NCBI GenBank assembly: GCA_016081115.2 | Contig: JABTTQ020000359.1 | Span: forward strand, 61,001 to 125,000 | Direction of reading: 5' to 3' | DNA length: 64,000 nucleotides | Origin: Rehmannia glutinosa | Lineage: Eukaryota; Streptophyta; Magnoliopsida; Lamiales; Orobanchaceae | Part shown: piece by piece, positions 33,587 through 47,185 of the stretch | Position numbering within the stretch: the first letter of the stretch is position 1 | How the letters are laid out: every line of letters starts with the position of its first letter | The notes under the pieces: model-generated | Databases searched by the model: none | What the model was told of the DNA's origin: nothing | The model's input: only the letters and a program-made list of their open reading frames with translations | Translations under genes and position numbers: made by a program

Positions 33587-35251
33587 TGATAAGAATCTTT
33601 TATGCATGTTTTATGTGTATATTTGAGTAGAATTTGAGTTATTTTATTGTTAGTTTTGTAAATTTTTGATTGTACATAGTTCATATTACTCCGAGGTGCT
33701 TTTATTGATGTAGATTGACCATTCGGGGCTAATTTTGGTGAATTTCGGATCACGGATTCATGTCAAAACATGCTTAGGGAGTTTAAGAATGCAAAAACGC
33801 TCGAAATCCCAAGTCAAATCGTCATTTGAGCCTTTTGGTCCAACACGGGCAGGGGGTGTTGGGCAACACGGCCGTGTTCACGGAGCCAAAAACTCAAAAA
33901 ATTCACACAAAACAGGCCCTAACACGGCCTGGCCGTGTTGGCTACACGGCCATGTCATGTCGCATGCATGGCGGGGTGTGTTCTGCGACATGGCCATGTC
34001 GAGGACATCCTTTTGCAATTTTTCTATGCAAAAATTATGGAAAACTCACCAACCAAGCTTTTTGACCACTTTTTGTACACCTTTAACACCCAATTTTGCT
34101 CCACCATGTCTCCATATTCCCTCAATCATCAATTGAGTACAAGAATTCACCGACCAACAATGAAAGTGGAGACAATTATTTAGCAAAAGATGGCACCATC
34201 AATGTATTATTATACAAAAATTGTGTCTATAAAAGCAAGAGTTGAAGTTGGAAGGAGGGTCATTCATAATTCATTCATGTATTCATATACTCATTCAATA
34301 GATTCATTGTATAAACATTTTAAGTAGAATTGAGATCAAGGGGTCTTGGATGAGTAAGCTTGTAGCAACATTGGAGAAAAAGGCTTGGAGCAACATCATC
34401 AATCAAGAAAGAATTCAATTGAGATTTTGAGAAAGATAAGTACACCATGTCTACAATATTTACATCTTCTTGTGTAATTTACTCTTTTGTCAAGATCATG
34501 AGTAGCTAAACTCCTAGTGTTTGAATGTAATGAACTCTAGAATGAATTTGTGATTAAGGTGTGTATGTTTTTAATAAAATCTTCATGTTTTGTGTGATTC
34601 ACTTATATTATGCTTTATTCATTCGAATTGGTATATGCGCAATATTGATTTGAAGTTTATTTTTCATCGGGAAATCGAGAGATTCATGATGAAATAGAAC
34701 CTATATAAGTGAAAAGAGTTGCATGCAATCCTAGATATAGGGACGACATAAATCTTCCGGATTAGGATCAAACCTAATATGGGAATTCACAAATCGTTAT
34801 AATGCAATCTTGGGGGTTTAACTAGAAAGAGATTTCAGTTAATCAACTTGAGATTAAGTTTTTCACCTTGAGAAATGGTTTAACTTAAATCGGGAATTTC
34901 TACGGTCCACATAATTTGAGATTTTATTAAAAGAAGTTAGTTTTGTAAGGGTTCATGGTTGTATTTTTAACTTGTTAAATCACAAAAACATTCTAGAGTG
35001 ATTTACATTCAAACACATCTCTATCTCTTGATTTCTTATTTTACAAATAATTCTTCATTTTTTTCTTTACATATTGTACGTTATTAAATCAAACAAAAAC
35101 TTTAAAAATTAATTAGATTAAATAACAAAAAGACGACAATTATTAGTACTTTACAATACTCGTGGGAATGACACTCGATACTCAATAATCTATACTATAA
35201 AATGATAGGTGCAATTGCCTACGGTTTTCTAGAGTATCTTTTGAGCCATCA
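33587..35251. mobile_element. 1.67-kb solo LTR, probably Ty3/gypsy, in copy B
   Basis: The unit starts TGATAAGAATC and ends GAGCCATCA and is flanked by AAGTG on both sides (33582-33586 and 35252-35256), a perfect 5-bp duplication. Copies A, C and D lack it at the same point, which proves the insertion. It codes for nothing, contains several ACACGGCCGTGTT-like words and has the length and TG...CA ends of a gypsy LTR. No internal region adjoins it, so a solo LTR formed by recombination is the simplest reading. Confidence 0.8.
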
Positions 35252-36206
35252 AAGTGTCGAAAAATCCGTATCAAGTTATAAATGACTCTTATTTATACTA
35301 TTACATTTAGTGGGAAATAATCATTGTCGTAAACTTTGAGTTGAATGGATGTCATTCTTTGATCTTGTATGAAATTGCATGTCCTGTAAGCCAATATTAA
35401 TAATTGTTTTGTTGTCTTGGCAAAACTACTTCACATGTGGCATATTTGTCAACCGTGAACCCTAAGTCGCTCGTTATTGACCTTTCTAGCTTATTTTTAC
35501 AAATTCTCCTTGTGTGGATACTAGTCGGCTCATGATTCGATCGATCGGTCTGGTTGGTCAAATCTTCAAGCACTTCTAATCTGTCTTTATCTTGAGTAGA
35601 TTGCTAACAAGTTGGACTTTGACTAGAGTACAAGATTGATGACTCATATCGGCTATTATTAACAATCGGTATGTCAAAAATTGGAATATCCTACCCTAAC
35701 CTTAATGGGTATCTAGGCGTTATTAAGGTTCACTATTGAAAATGACAGGTTTGATCGGATAATCCCCTGTCCAATTAATCGTTGATTATATACTTTTCGA
35801 AAAGAAACTAAATTAAGATAAATGAGAATAAAACATTAATGTTAAAGGCGGTTTCAACACGTACTTAAAAATTAGTTTCAAGACATATGTACGGAAAAAT
35901 TACTCATCAATTATGAAATAGTATACATGTACAAAAAAATTTGTTTATGTCTTATACCAATGTATTGCTAGTTTGAATTAATTAACGAATTATCATGTAA
36001 AAAAAGTTGCCCAAAGATAACATGTAACGAAAGAAATAAATTGTACAAAGATGATATCACATCTCACAAACATGACCTCTCCCAATCTCCTCTCTCTTGT
36101 TTTCTTTTTTTATTTCTCGGCCGTATGTTTTCCTTTAATAAGTCTAGCCCACGTCTCAATTATACAATTAAATCTTTTGGGCTCCACAAGAAAATACGAA
36201 TTAAAT

Positions 36207-36701
36207 AAAATAAGGATGACAATACAAATGAGGTACTCGAAGACCCATTTTATTCACCCTGTTATCCCCACGGACGGGGCGGGATGACCCCACCACGAAT
36301 TATGGGGTGGGCAAGATGGGTGGGCCAGTGTAAACTTAAAAAATATTATTATATCATAGTATACACAATAATTCAAATAGAGTTAAATAAAAATGAACAA
36401 AAAATAAGAAAATTAATTACTATATACTTGCAATATATTTATATGCATATATATAAGTTTTTCTATCTTGTATTTTGTTTTTCTAATAGATCTTATTTAT
36501 AAATAATCTTATTAGAAATGTATATATGTTAGATATAATATTAAGTACATGAGAATTGTATTATTATATATGTAAAATATTGACGGGGCAGGAAGAAAGT
36601 GATACATATGCCCATCTTGCTCTTGTCCCGCCATGGATCACGGAGCAGGATGACCCAAATACGGCGGGTCAAATGGGCCAGCACCCAAATTGCCATCCCT
36701 A
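36207..36701. mobile_element. GGGATGGCAA-family element inside copy B
   Basis: TAAGGATGACAAT at the left and ATTGCCATCCCTA at the right are inverted ends. Tracts such as GGGGCGGGATGACCC and GGCGGGTCAAATGGG lie just inside both ends. It belongs to the same family as 12648-13343 and is present in copies C and D at the same place, so it was there before the segment multiplied. Confidence 0.65.
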
Positions 36702-37021
36702 GTTAAAAATAATCATTCATATGTCCAATAGGTCCAATAGGTAAAATACGGTGAATTTATCTTCAAAATTTCTTCTTCACTTATTCATTTATTATTTCTT
36801 CGTCATTAACAAAAACCACTAGAAAAATCAACTTAACATTGAAGAAACAACAACTTGGATCCATTCTCATACATTGCAATGTGACAAAAAATAAAAAACA
36901 TTTCATGCAACGAGTGGAAGACTTGTTGAACCAATAACACGGTGAAACAGGTCAATATTTCAACGACATGCATGTAACAATTCCATACTCGTTTCCGGAA
37001 AACAAGTTTGGCACCAACGCG

Positions 37022-37263
37022 CCCCCAAGGCATAGCTCAACTGATAAAGGATCTGGGTGATGTGAAGTTCGCTTCGCTGGTACCCGCAACGTGGATATTC
37101 GAATCCGTCTGGTAACATGTCGGAGGAGGATTTTTTGTATGTGTGGTGACCTAGTCTAAAGCAGCTAAGAACCCTGGTTTGTTGAGACATTTCTCACTAT
37201 TCACCCTCCACGAAACTTTAGGGGCGGGGCAATAGGGCCCTCCGAGATGGAGTCCATCCTTTT
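37022..37263 (+). mobile_element. SINE-like element with 16-bp target duplication
   Basis: GTTTGGCACCAACGCG occurs on both sides (37006-37021 and 37264-37279). The 242-bp body starts CCCCCAAGGCATAGCTCAAC with an A-box-like GGCATAGCTCAACTGATAAA, followed some 60 bases later by B-box-like ATTCGAATCC, and ends in a short T-rich tail. A long duplication and internal pol III boxes indicate a SINE. A related copy lies at 54215-54450. Confidence 0.75.
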
Positions 37264-38365
37264 GTTTGGCACCAACGCGTCAATGCTACTATTATAAGTA
37301 AAATAAAATTAAATAAAATAATTTCTTGCAGAAAGTTGTGACAAACTTAAATGTTACTCCATCTGTTATCTGGTTTTAATTATCAGAGATTACAAAATAT
37401 ATATATATATAGAATATTATTTATAAAATATTACTGGAAAAAATTGAGAATTAATCATATTACAACCCTACGGAATGCGTTAGAGAATAAAAGGCACATA
37501 ACGAGAAAGTTGTAAAATGTTAAAAAAAATTAAATACATGACGACTTACCTGAAAATGAAGGAACTACTATTGATTCCAAATCAAATCATCATCAACATA
37601 AACCCCATAATTATTTAACAAATTAAATCTAACACATTAATTAATTTATTGACGTATACATAAATCACGTGATAATTAAGCATCAGATCTTAATCACTGT
37701 TTCATACATCAATGATCAAACTAGTAGAGTTGTTCGATCCAAATAATCCCACAAGGGTTAATTAATTCTCCACATGATCGATTGGTGGTATGGCCCTCCT
37801 TTTTGGATGTCTCAAATGTATAGTCCAATTTCTATATTTAGTAATACTTTTGCTTGCATTTACTAATATACCCTTATATTATCTTAAAAACTAAAATCTT
37901 GAAAATATTTTTATGGAAAATATTAAATACCCATAATTTTGAAAAAGGAGAAGGAAGTCACCACCAATTTTTTTGAGCTTGGAGTCTAATATGGTATTTA
38001 AATTTATTTAAAGTGGTTAATTAGTTAATTATGTGGGGAATTTCCATTTTGAGATTTTTTTAGGCGGTGAATATATTTAATAACCCAATACCCACTAAAT
38101 AATGGTATTATAGGAAGTTTCTAGGTATAATTTACTTTTTAAATCTTTGAAAACCCAAATTGTACAATATAATTGGGACGGAGGCCGTATTAAAAAAAAG
38201 GTCGGTTTGATAAAACACACTCCAACTTCAACAAATTCCGTAATTGTTAATAGCTATACATCTTCGTCAAAACTAAGTGCCAAAAGAAACTAGTTCTTGA
38301 AAATTATACTTTTAGTGCAATTTAGAAGATATCCTCAACCAACCTATTGTTGTGTTGGCTGTTGG

Positions 38366-40351
38366 GAATACGATGATTAATACTCATGAGAGTGGATCCT
38401 TTTACGGTTCAAGGTCTATCGGTTTTGGATCTTGAATCGGTGTTGACCGCCTTTGGTCAACAATACAAAATGCAAGTTTGGAGTCGAAATGGAAAAGGTG
38501 AAAGAGAATACCTTAATTGTTTATTATTGATGGAGACCGAACTGGGACTCCGGTCGGCTGTCAAGTAAGCAAACTTTAATTACAGAACATTTATTGAAAT
38601 GTCAAAAAATCTCTATCAAATTATAATGACTCTTATTTATACTATTACATTTAGTGGGGAAATAATCATTGTCGTAAACTTTGAGTTGGATGGATATCGT
38701 TCTTTGATCTTGTATGAGTTGCATGTGTGTAAGCCAATATTAATTATTGTTTTGTTGTCTTGGCGACCACTTGACATGTGACATATTTGTCTACCGCCTG
38801 AACCCTAAGTCGCTCGTTATTGACCTTTCTAGCTCATTTTTCCAAATTCTCCTTGTGTGGTTACTAGTCGGCTCATGATTCGACCGAACGATCCTGGTTG
38901 GTCAAATCTTCAAGCACTTCTAGTCTGTCTTTGTCTTGAGTAGATTGCTAACAAGTTGGACTTTGACTAGAGTACAAGATTGACACTCATATCGGCTATT
39001 AACAATCGGTATGTCAAAAAGTTGGAATATCCCCGCCCTAACCTTAATGGGTATCTAGGCGTTATTAAGGTTCACTATTGAAAATGACAGTGAGGTTTGA
39101 TCGGATAATCCCTGTCCAATTAATCGTTGATTATATACTTTTCGAAAATGGAACTAAATTAAGATAAATGAGAATAAAACATTAATGTTAAAGCGGTTTC
39201 AACACGTCTTAAAAAATTAGTTTCATGAGACATGTACGTAAAAATTACTCATCAATTATGAAATAGTATACATGTACGTAAAAATTTGTTTATATCTTAT
39301 ACCGATGTGTTGCTAGTTTGAATTAATTAACGAATTAACATGTAAAAAAAAAGTTACCCAAGAACATGTAACGAAAGAAATAAATTGTACAAAGATGATA
39401 TCACATCTCACAAACACGACCCTCTCCCAATCTCCTCTCTCTTGTTTTCCTTTTTTTTTTATTTCTGGTCAATATGTTTTCCTTTAATAAGTCCAGTCCA
39501 CGTCTCAATTATACAATTAATTGCATTTGGGCTCCACAAGAAAATACGAATTAAATAAAATAAGGATGACAATACAAATGAGGTACTCGAAAACCCATAT
39601 GTTCACCCTGTTATCTCCACGCACCGGAGTTGGGTGACCCACCACGAGTTGTGGGGTGGGCAAGACGGGTGGGCCGTGTAAACTTATAAAATTATTATTA
39701 TATCATAATATACACAATAATTCAAATAGAATAAAATAAAAAGGAACAAGAAATAAGAAAATTAATTACTATATGCTTGCAATATATTTATATGCATATA
39801 TATATATATATATACACACATAAGTTTTTTTAATCTTGTATTTTGTTTTTCTAATAGATCTTATTTATAAATAATCTCATTAGCAATGTGTATATGTTAG
39901 AGATAATATTAAGTACATAAGAATTGTATTATTATATATGTAAAATATTGGACGGGGCAGGAAGAAAGTGATACATATGCCCACCCTGCTTTTGTCCCGC
40001 CACGGATCACGGGGCAGGACGACCCAAATACGGCGGGTCAAATGGGCAAAGACCCAAATTGCCATCCCTAGTTAAAAATAATCATTCATATGTCGATAGG
40101 TCGAATAGGTATAATACGGTGAATTTATCTTCGAATTTCTTCTTCTCTTATTCATTTATTATTTCTTCGTCATTAACAAAAACCACTAGAAAAATCAACT
40201 CAACATTGAAGAAACAACACTTGGATCCATTCTCATACATTACAATATGACAAAAATAAAAACCAAGTTTCATGCAAAAGCGGGAAGACTTGTTGAACCA
40301 ATAACACGGTGAAATAGGTCAATATTTCAACGACATGCATGTAACAATTCC
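38366..40351 (+). repeat. Segmental repeat copy C (5'-truncated)
   Basis: Begins abruptly at ACTCATGAGAGTGGATCC, missing the SINE-like cores, and follows the unit to ACATGCATGTAACAATTCCAT, where it is cut and copy E starts. It includes its own copy of the GGGATGGCAA-family element (39567-40068). Confidence 0.8.
39567..40068. mobile_element. GGGATGGCAA-family element inside copy C
   Basis: TAAGGATGACAAT...ATTGCCATCCCTA ends as in copy B, with an added AT dinucleotide run near 39797-39814. Confidence 0.6.
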
Positions 40352-40862
40352 ATGTGTGGTTACTAGTCGTCTCATGATTCGACCGAACGATCCTGGTTGG
40401 TCAAATCTTCAAGAACTTCGATCTGTCTTTGTCCCGAGTAGATTGCTAACAAGTTGGACTTTGACCATAGTACAAGAGATTGGACTCTTATCGGCTATTA
40501 ACAATGGGTATGTCAAAAAGTTGGAATATCCTACCCTATTCTTAATGGGTATCTAGCGTCATTAAGATTCACTTGAAAATGGCGGGTTTGGGATAATCCC
40601 ACCCAATTAATCACCGATTATATACTTTTGAAAATGAAAATAAATTAACAAAAATAAGAATAAAATATTTGAACTTGGCACGTTCGTAGAATAACCATCT
40701 TATAGTACCTACACCATTAGATCACCCCACAAAGGATAACATCTATGTGATTTTAGTTTTTTTTTGTCATATTACTATATTTTTAATATTTTTTAGGGTG
40801 AAAGGATAAATGAATGTCCTAGAACGAGAGGGGATGTGATTCAAACATGAGTGTGCTTGTAC
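40352..40862 (+). repeat. Segmental repeat fragment E
   Basis: Starts at GTGTGGTTACTAGTCG and repeats the A/B junction (compare 32515-33025): the end of one unit, the SINE-like core GAACTTGGCACG, and the start of the next. It stops at GTGTGCTTGT. Its last 90 bases are repeated at the start of copy D (48342-48431). Confidence 0.75.
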
Positions 40863-42022
40863 AAAATCCGGGAGATTGTTGATAACACTTTGGAAATTAT
40901 ATGTACAAAATCAACAACCATCGAGGTATGTTTTTCGAATTTCGTTTTAGCCAAATACTTATAATTATGTGTTTTTTATTTTTTGTTGTTGCTTTTTTGT
41001 AGTTTTGTTCATCATATGATGAAGTTAGGACACATTTGAATAACTCAAAAATATACACAGTTGAGATGAAGTTGTGCGGTTGATGTAGAAGAAAATGTAT
41101 GAATCCTTTTGTTGAAGGACAATTGATTAGTTTTGGCATCAACCCCAATGTTGGGAAACTTTGTTTTATTCTATCCTGAATAGAATTTTTTTTGTTGTTC
41201 TGTTTAGGTAGTTTAACCAGTTCCAATTTTGTTATTGACAAAACTTGTGTATTATTTGGTCTAACATTACATTTAATTCTATTTTATGAGTCCTTTCAAA
41301 AAAAAATATTTTATGAGTCTGTTTTCTCTAATAAATATATTATTCTTTCACTTATTTCAATATGTCATTGAATTTCTCTAAGACAAAACAATGAATCGAA
41401 CCTATGCATATATATATATACCGATAAGAATGAGAAAAATAAACCCGTTAAAATATAGAAATTCAATGCATGATTATTACCTTGCATCTTGATTTCATGT
41501 TTCAAATTCTATATGATATTTATTAGATAATATAAAAAGATTTCCATATAACACCGAAAGTATTCAATTATGAATGTGGAATAACTCAAGTGATAATTAA
41601 TTATTATTTATACTAGGTATTGCAAATTGAAGTAATCGTTTTTTCTTATGAATTTAATCGAAATCACAATTAATTTAGTCATATAGGAATAATTACAAGA
41701 TAAAAAAACAAAATTTATGAATAAAAAAGTATATGAAAATTAATCTTTGAACATATCAAATATGTTTAAAGACAATTATTTAAAAATTTATCTTTGAATA
41801 TATCGTAATTCGGGACTCTCAAGCTATTCAAGAAAATTATAAAAATTGATGCACTAATGTTTCACGTATAACTATAAAGTGATATTATTAAATTTGCACC
41901 AAAGTTTCACTTATAACTATAAATTTGTCATTAATGATGAAACAATTGTATTGTTATTTTCTAAATCATATGGTGTGGACATGTGGTGTTAGTACAATAG
42001 GTACCTCCTTACTTTTTGTAGG
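40863..42022. other. AT-rich stretch without a recognisable gene
   Basis: Contains short broken frames only. A segment near 41040-41240 reads like decayed coding sequence on the plus strand (EVRTHLNNSKIYTVEMKLCG, then a stop), but no family can be named. Confidence 0.25.
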
Positions 42023-42240
42023 TAGGATGTAAACCCCTAACCCGACACTAATCCGACCTAAAGTTTCTTGAAAGAAATACGAACACGAACACGACTAACA
42101 CAAACACGACACGAAGTTACCAATTTATCTAAAACGTAGTTGTTTTATTTTTTTACTTAATTTTTGATGCATTTTGAGCATAATTCAAATCGACAAAACC
42201 AAACCCGAACCCGACCCGATGGACCTAATTGACACCCCTA
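42023..42240. mobile_element. Small hAT-like MITE
   Basis: 218 bp from TAGGATGTAAACCCCTAACC to ATTGACACCCCTA, flanked by TTTGTAGG and TTTGTAGC (7 of 8 match). CCCGAACCCGACCCGA-type tracts inside resemble the element at 13611-14274. Confidence 0.6.
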
Positions 42241-42248
42241 TTTGTAGC

Positions 42249-43288
42249 AGACTAATTAGTCTCAAGGAGATTATCTCCTCTTATCATTACCTGGAAATAT
42301 AAAAATGAAAAATTATTAAAGAGTTAGTTACATTTGTATATAATTACTCATATAATGAAGTAAAAAGGAAGAGTTCTATGTTAATTCTCTTAGCATTGTT
42401 ATGCCTTCATGTTCTACTTTGTCAACTTGTTTTATTGTAGAAAGTGATTTTAAATAAAAAATAATAGTCCTAACTTAGTGAAAGAAATAACAGACTTTTG
42501 AAGGATAAATCCTAAAATCTATATGTATTGAAATATCTAATAATATAATATATTTGTACTAAAAAAATATATAATATATACAAATATATTCTAAAAATAT
42601 CTAAAAAATAAAAGTTTTGAAGGAAAAACCATAAATTATAGATATATCCAAATATATAATAATATTATATATACGTAAATTTCATTCCATGCAACAAAAT
42701 CCTAAAACAATATTAACAAAAACCATGTATTGTATATCTAACGTTTTATTCAGTTAAAAGAACACTAAAAACCAAAATTAACCAAAATCCGTTAAAAAAG
42801 AGTAGATCTGAAAATCTTAAATATACAAATCAAAATATATGTGAAATTTTATAGGTAGAAAATCTCTAATAATCAAAACAGAGTCAGAAACAACTGAAAA
42901 TAAACTTAATCTGGATTTTTTTGCCTTAAAAAGATCCTTGCAACAAATAGAGTCGGATATGTTAGAAAATAACTCGACTGTTACAAATTAATAACCATCC
43001 ATGCCTTCCATCACTTCTCAAGAATTTTAGCCTCCAAAAACATTAGACATCAAAATAGAGCCATATCACGCAAATACTAATTGTGATCGAACTATTTCGA
43101 GTTAAAACACCCTAAATATCGAGATAGATTGATTTGTTAAAAATGAACATAGATCCGAATTCTTTTTTTGTAAAAAAATTAAAAAATAGAGTTTGTACTA
43201 TTGCCTAGATCTCAAGTACTCGCCTAGAAGCCGAAAAACTATGAAAACATAGATCTAGGTGAAATGAAAGAAAAATGATCGTAATAAT
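42249..43288. other. AT-rich stretch without a recognisable gene
   Basis: Dense A/T runs, with TATATAAT and ACCAAAATTAACC-type words. No open frame or repeat structure that I can support. Confidence 0.3.
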
Positions 43289-43293
43289 ATAGA

Positions 43294-46200
43294 TGTCACG
43301 CCCCAAACGCGACGCGACGACGATCAATCACTTAAACAGAATAATTCAATAGTCTAAACCAATGATACAAACTCCAAGTGAAATAGAGTCTAATGCAGCG
43401 GAATAAAATACACACAAGTACAAATTACATCTTAAGGTCCAACGGAATCCGAATACAACCCAATAGATTATCCGAATTTAACTTACAGTCCAAATAGAAA
43501 CAAAATGAAAAGTCCAACAACAATCAAAGTAAAAGGAGTGTCGCTCCACATCAACTGTAGGAATTCAATCTGTGGTAGGTTCGACGCCTTCAACGTACTC
43601 TTCATCTAAAGGTTAGAAAACAGGAGGGAGTGAGACATAAATCTCAGTGGATGGGGTGATCGTGTGCATGTGTGGCGATATATATAGTTAATGCGAGAAA
43701 ACGGTTGTATGAAAACGCGTGAGGTATGATGCATGTTTTCATACATAGCCTACAAGCATCGTGATAAATATATATTAAGTAATATATTTATATAGTTTAA
43801 GAAATAGTTCGTGGTCACACACAGCACGATGATTCAATTGATATGAGGATTGCGCGATCAAGTGTAGCGCCAATCCCATGCAAGACAATTAGTGGTTGCG
43901 TCAAGTGTAGCGCCAACCCATGCATTACAAGTAAGCGGTTGCGTCATGAAGTGTAGCGCCAACCAAGCGTTAAAGTTCAACTCAACTCCGGAATCGTGTG
44001 GATCGGGCAACGATTCCTTCGTTCTTCCTTGTAACTCCCCGTTCATGATGGTCCAAGACCACCTTATTGCTCCATAGCAAAGACAAAATCCACGTTGAGC
44101 TAGCAAGGCTCGGATTCATCATAATCATGATTATACCTCAAGTACTACGACCCGCTTCCTGGACAAACGCCGTCCCTCGTTGCGGGATTAGGACGATGGG
44201 GTAGGAAGAGTGGAATAGCGGCCGAGCTGCCCGGTTCCATCCCCGATGTATCCATTCCGAGTCGTGAGCTCGACACACCAAGTTGACTCAAACAGAAAGT
44301 AAATACAAGTTCGGGTAGTCAACCAGCAATGAGTATTATTGATTGAGGAAGCGAGTTCGGGAAAATTTTGAAAATTTGCAAGTAGCAATTATGGCGTTGG
44401 TGGAGTTATTTGGATGAAGATGATTATCGGGAGGATAAGCAATCTTCGATATCTTGAAAGATTAGGTGGAACATAAGTCCCATTATAGATTCAAATCGCA
44501 AGACGAGAAAGTTGCCCGCTGATCGGGTATTAATCGGTCAAGGCGGTCCGATAAGTCAAGGGTTTTTGAGAAAATAAAATATTTTAATTAAGAATTAAAG
44601 TCAGAGGGTCCAGGGCTGTTTTAGTAAAAGGAAAATAATTTGAGTTAGGTCCTTGATAAAAAGAAAATTTACAATTTAGCCCCGTTTTGTAAAAACTAAT
44701 ACTTTTGGGGTTAAAATTGAATAAATAAATATCCCAACCTTGAAAATTATGAGGTCAGTTCCTAAATTCTCCAAATTGTTCAGAGATTCAGGTTTTTGAA
44801 GTTTTGAGGTCTAGTTTTTTATAAGATTCTCATATTGGCCCCAAATTTGTTAAAATTGCCATTTCGGGCTCTAAGTTTAAAATAATTGGAACTCACAAAC
44901 GGGAAGGGCTTTTAATGTGATTCCAGTTGTAAAATGTCACTAAGGTCAGTGAGATATTGGGACAAAAACAGTTTTTAAAAGAAGCAAATATAGGTCCCTT
45001 AACTTTTGAAAATTTCATTTTTGTCCCATTTTGAAATAATTGCTTTTAAGGCTTTTAGGGGTCCAATTGTTATGAAATTTGAACCTTGGGTCCAAGATAT
45101 AATTATGTTATAGTTAAATTAGTATTTCCAGGTGCATGGACTGCATAAGTCCTAGAAATTGTATTTTGGTCCTCAAGTTTAATCTTTTACAATTTGGTCC
45201 CTCAATTTTTATAAAATTACTTTCCAAGCTCTAAACACTTGGATTTTTGGAATACACTTAAAATATGTTATTTCCAGTCCCTTAAGAGTTAAAATTTCAA
45301 ATTTTAAAATTAGGGTCTGGTACAGTTTCGAAATTTGCAAAATAGCCCTTAAACTTCTCAAATTTTACAATCTAGTCCTTAGGCTTTTAAAGGTTGATTT
45401 TATTTATCTAAAAACTTTTAAAACTTTATTAAAATATCAAAACATAATTTTTGAATCTGAGTTCAGTCCCTAAATCAAAAATTACAGAGGGGTCCTTAAG
45501 TTTTATTTTCTTGCAATTAAGTCCACCAACTTTCCATTTTTTGCATTTTAAGTCCAAAAGTTGAAATTTAATCAATTATTCTCGACTTGTCCAGGTTATA
45601 AATCATTCAAAACATAGATTTCAAGAGTCATACACATACATATCCTTCTCATACAAAATTTCATCAAATATAACAATAAAGTGTGCATGTATGCCCTATT
45701 TTTCGATAAATCGCATTTTTGAGCAACACTTGAGAATTTTTCCAACTTGATACAAGAAAATAGCATGAAATACATAATATATATCTCAAGTGCTCAATAA
45801 CAAAATACTACATGCATATTTTCAATTTAAAACACCTAGAAGTTGAAAGGATTTTTCCACCCACCTTAAAAATGAACTTGTTGGTGAAAGATTAAATAAA
45901 TCACTCTTGAAGGAGAAGTGACTTAGGCCAGCCCCTAGGTCAAGGAATACCAAAAAAATATAGGAGTTAGGAAATGAGGTTGAAAATTTAAGGAAAGAAG
46001 AAGGAGGTGAAGAAAATTGGTAAAACTACACTTACCTTGTGTAGTAGAGGAAAAGAGACTAGTAGAGGTCTCAAAATGGGTCTCCTTCTTCACTCTTAAA
46101 CTAACTCTTAAGGTCAGCCCCTAAAAGTCCAAAAATGAAAATGGAGTATCAAAATTTTGGAAAATAGAAGAGAAAGAAGAAAATGTACTAAAAATCCCAT

Positions 46201-47180
46201 TTCTTACCTTATAGTCTAATTTCTCTTCAAAATCTTCAAAGTCTTGAGGTCATTTTCAAGATGATGGTAAGGCTCTTAGTGTCTCCCAAGTCTTCTAAGT
46301 ATACCTCAAACCAAAAATCAAACATAGGTTAAGAAGTGAAGATGATGAGCTAGAGAATACAAGATGATTTTTAGAACACAATTTCTTACCTTATGTTTGA
46401 TGAATTTGATCCTTTAGAGAGGAAGATGGGAGTAAGTCTTGTGTTTTTGTGCTAAGCATGAAATGAAGAGTGTTGGGAGTGTTGGGTAAGTAATGTTACA
46501 AGATAAGAAAAAAATGGTCTTGACTCCTTAATTAGAAGGGCGAAAATTTGGCAATTTTCAATTTTTTTTTTTTGTATATTAGGCTTAAGATTGTAGGATG
46601 GTAAAAAAACAATTGATAGATTCTCCTAAGAACAAGGAGCCGAAAGTTGGGGAAATAATCATCATTGTCTTGTCATTTCTTTATTCACTAAAATTGGTTG
46701 AAAGAAAAGATTGTCCCCCCTTTATGCATATGGCCGAAAGTTGGGGGGGAAATAAGTATTTTTTTTTTTTTGATTAAGATTGAAATGTGTAGGTTTATAT
46801 ATATGTGTAAAAAAAATATTTAGGAGGTAAAAATAATAATAAGGATGTGAAAGAATAAAAAGTGTATATCTTCCTCAAAATAAATTGGAAGTTGATTGAG
46901 AGTGTATTATAGAATAAGGTGAAATATTTGGTTAAGGATTGGAATAGACTCTAAATTATCGAGGTCCAATAGTTCTAAAGTCGTAGTTAATCGATCAAGT
47001 AATAATACTAGAGGAGAATATAAAATCGTCAGGCCAAAAACGCGAAATGCATAATTGACGTTGGAAGAAATAAACAAAAGTAGAGTCGTGTTTCATTAAT
47101 AATAGGTTTGTGATACATAGCCGAATAAATAATCACTACATAAAATCGTATCTCACGTTGTTAAAATTCGGGGCCTCACA
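43294..47180 (-). mobile_element. 3.9-kb LTR-like element, probable solo LTR of a Ty3/gypsy (Tekay/Del-like) retroelement
   Basis: On the minus strand it begins TGTGAGGCCCCGAATTTTAA and ends GGGGCGTGACA; ATAGA flanks both sides (43289-43293 and 47181-47185). TG...CA ends, a 5-bp duplication and the TGTGAGGCCCCGA start fit the very long LTRs of the Del/Tekay chromovirus lineage, as far as I remember them. There is no gag or pol. The middle (44580-45590) is a series of TTAGGTCC/GGTCCCT-like imperfect repeats. A nonautonomous LARD is the alternative. Confidence 0.7.
43861..43972. repeat. Three short repeats inside the 3.9-kb element
   Basis: AGTGTAGCGCCAA recurs at 43861, 43904 and 43950, each followed or preceded by GCGGTTGCGTCA-like words, a degenerate tandem array with a period of about 43-46 bp. 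Confidence 0.6.
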
Positions 47181-47185
47181 ATAGA

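Larger units (their letters stand above)
32839..38365 (+). repeat. Segmental repeat copy B (full length, with insertions)
   Basis: Follows copy A head to tail and carries the complete unit, about 3.6 kb once the solo LTR at 33587-35251 and the SINE-like element at 37022-37263 are taken out. Its right third (about 37285-38365) corresponds to 54976-55945 of copy D. It also contains a GGATGACAAT...ATTGCCATCCCTA element (36207-36701) shared by C and D. Confidence 0.8.

Noticed and set aside
33735..34136. 133-codon plus-strand frame
   Set aside because: It lies wholly inside the solo LTR, and the reading is produced by ACACGGCC-type repeats.
37022..37263. tRNA gene
   Set aside because: A- and B-box-like words are present, but no cloverleaf or acceptor stem can be folded; fits a SINE.
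40897..41241. 114-codon minus-strand frame
   Set aside because: Lys/Asn/Ile-rich low-complexity product typical of AT-rich DNA, with no family signature.
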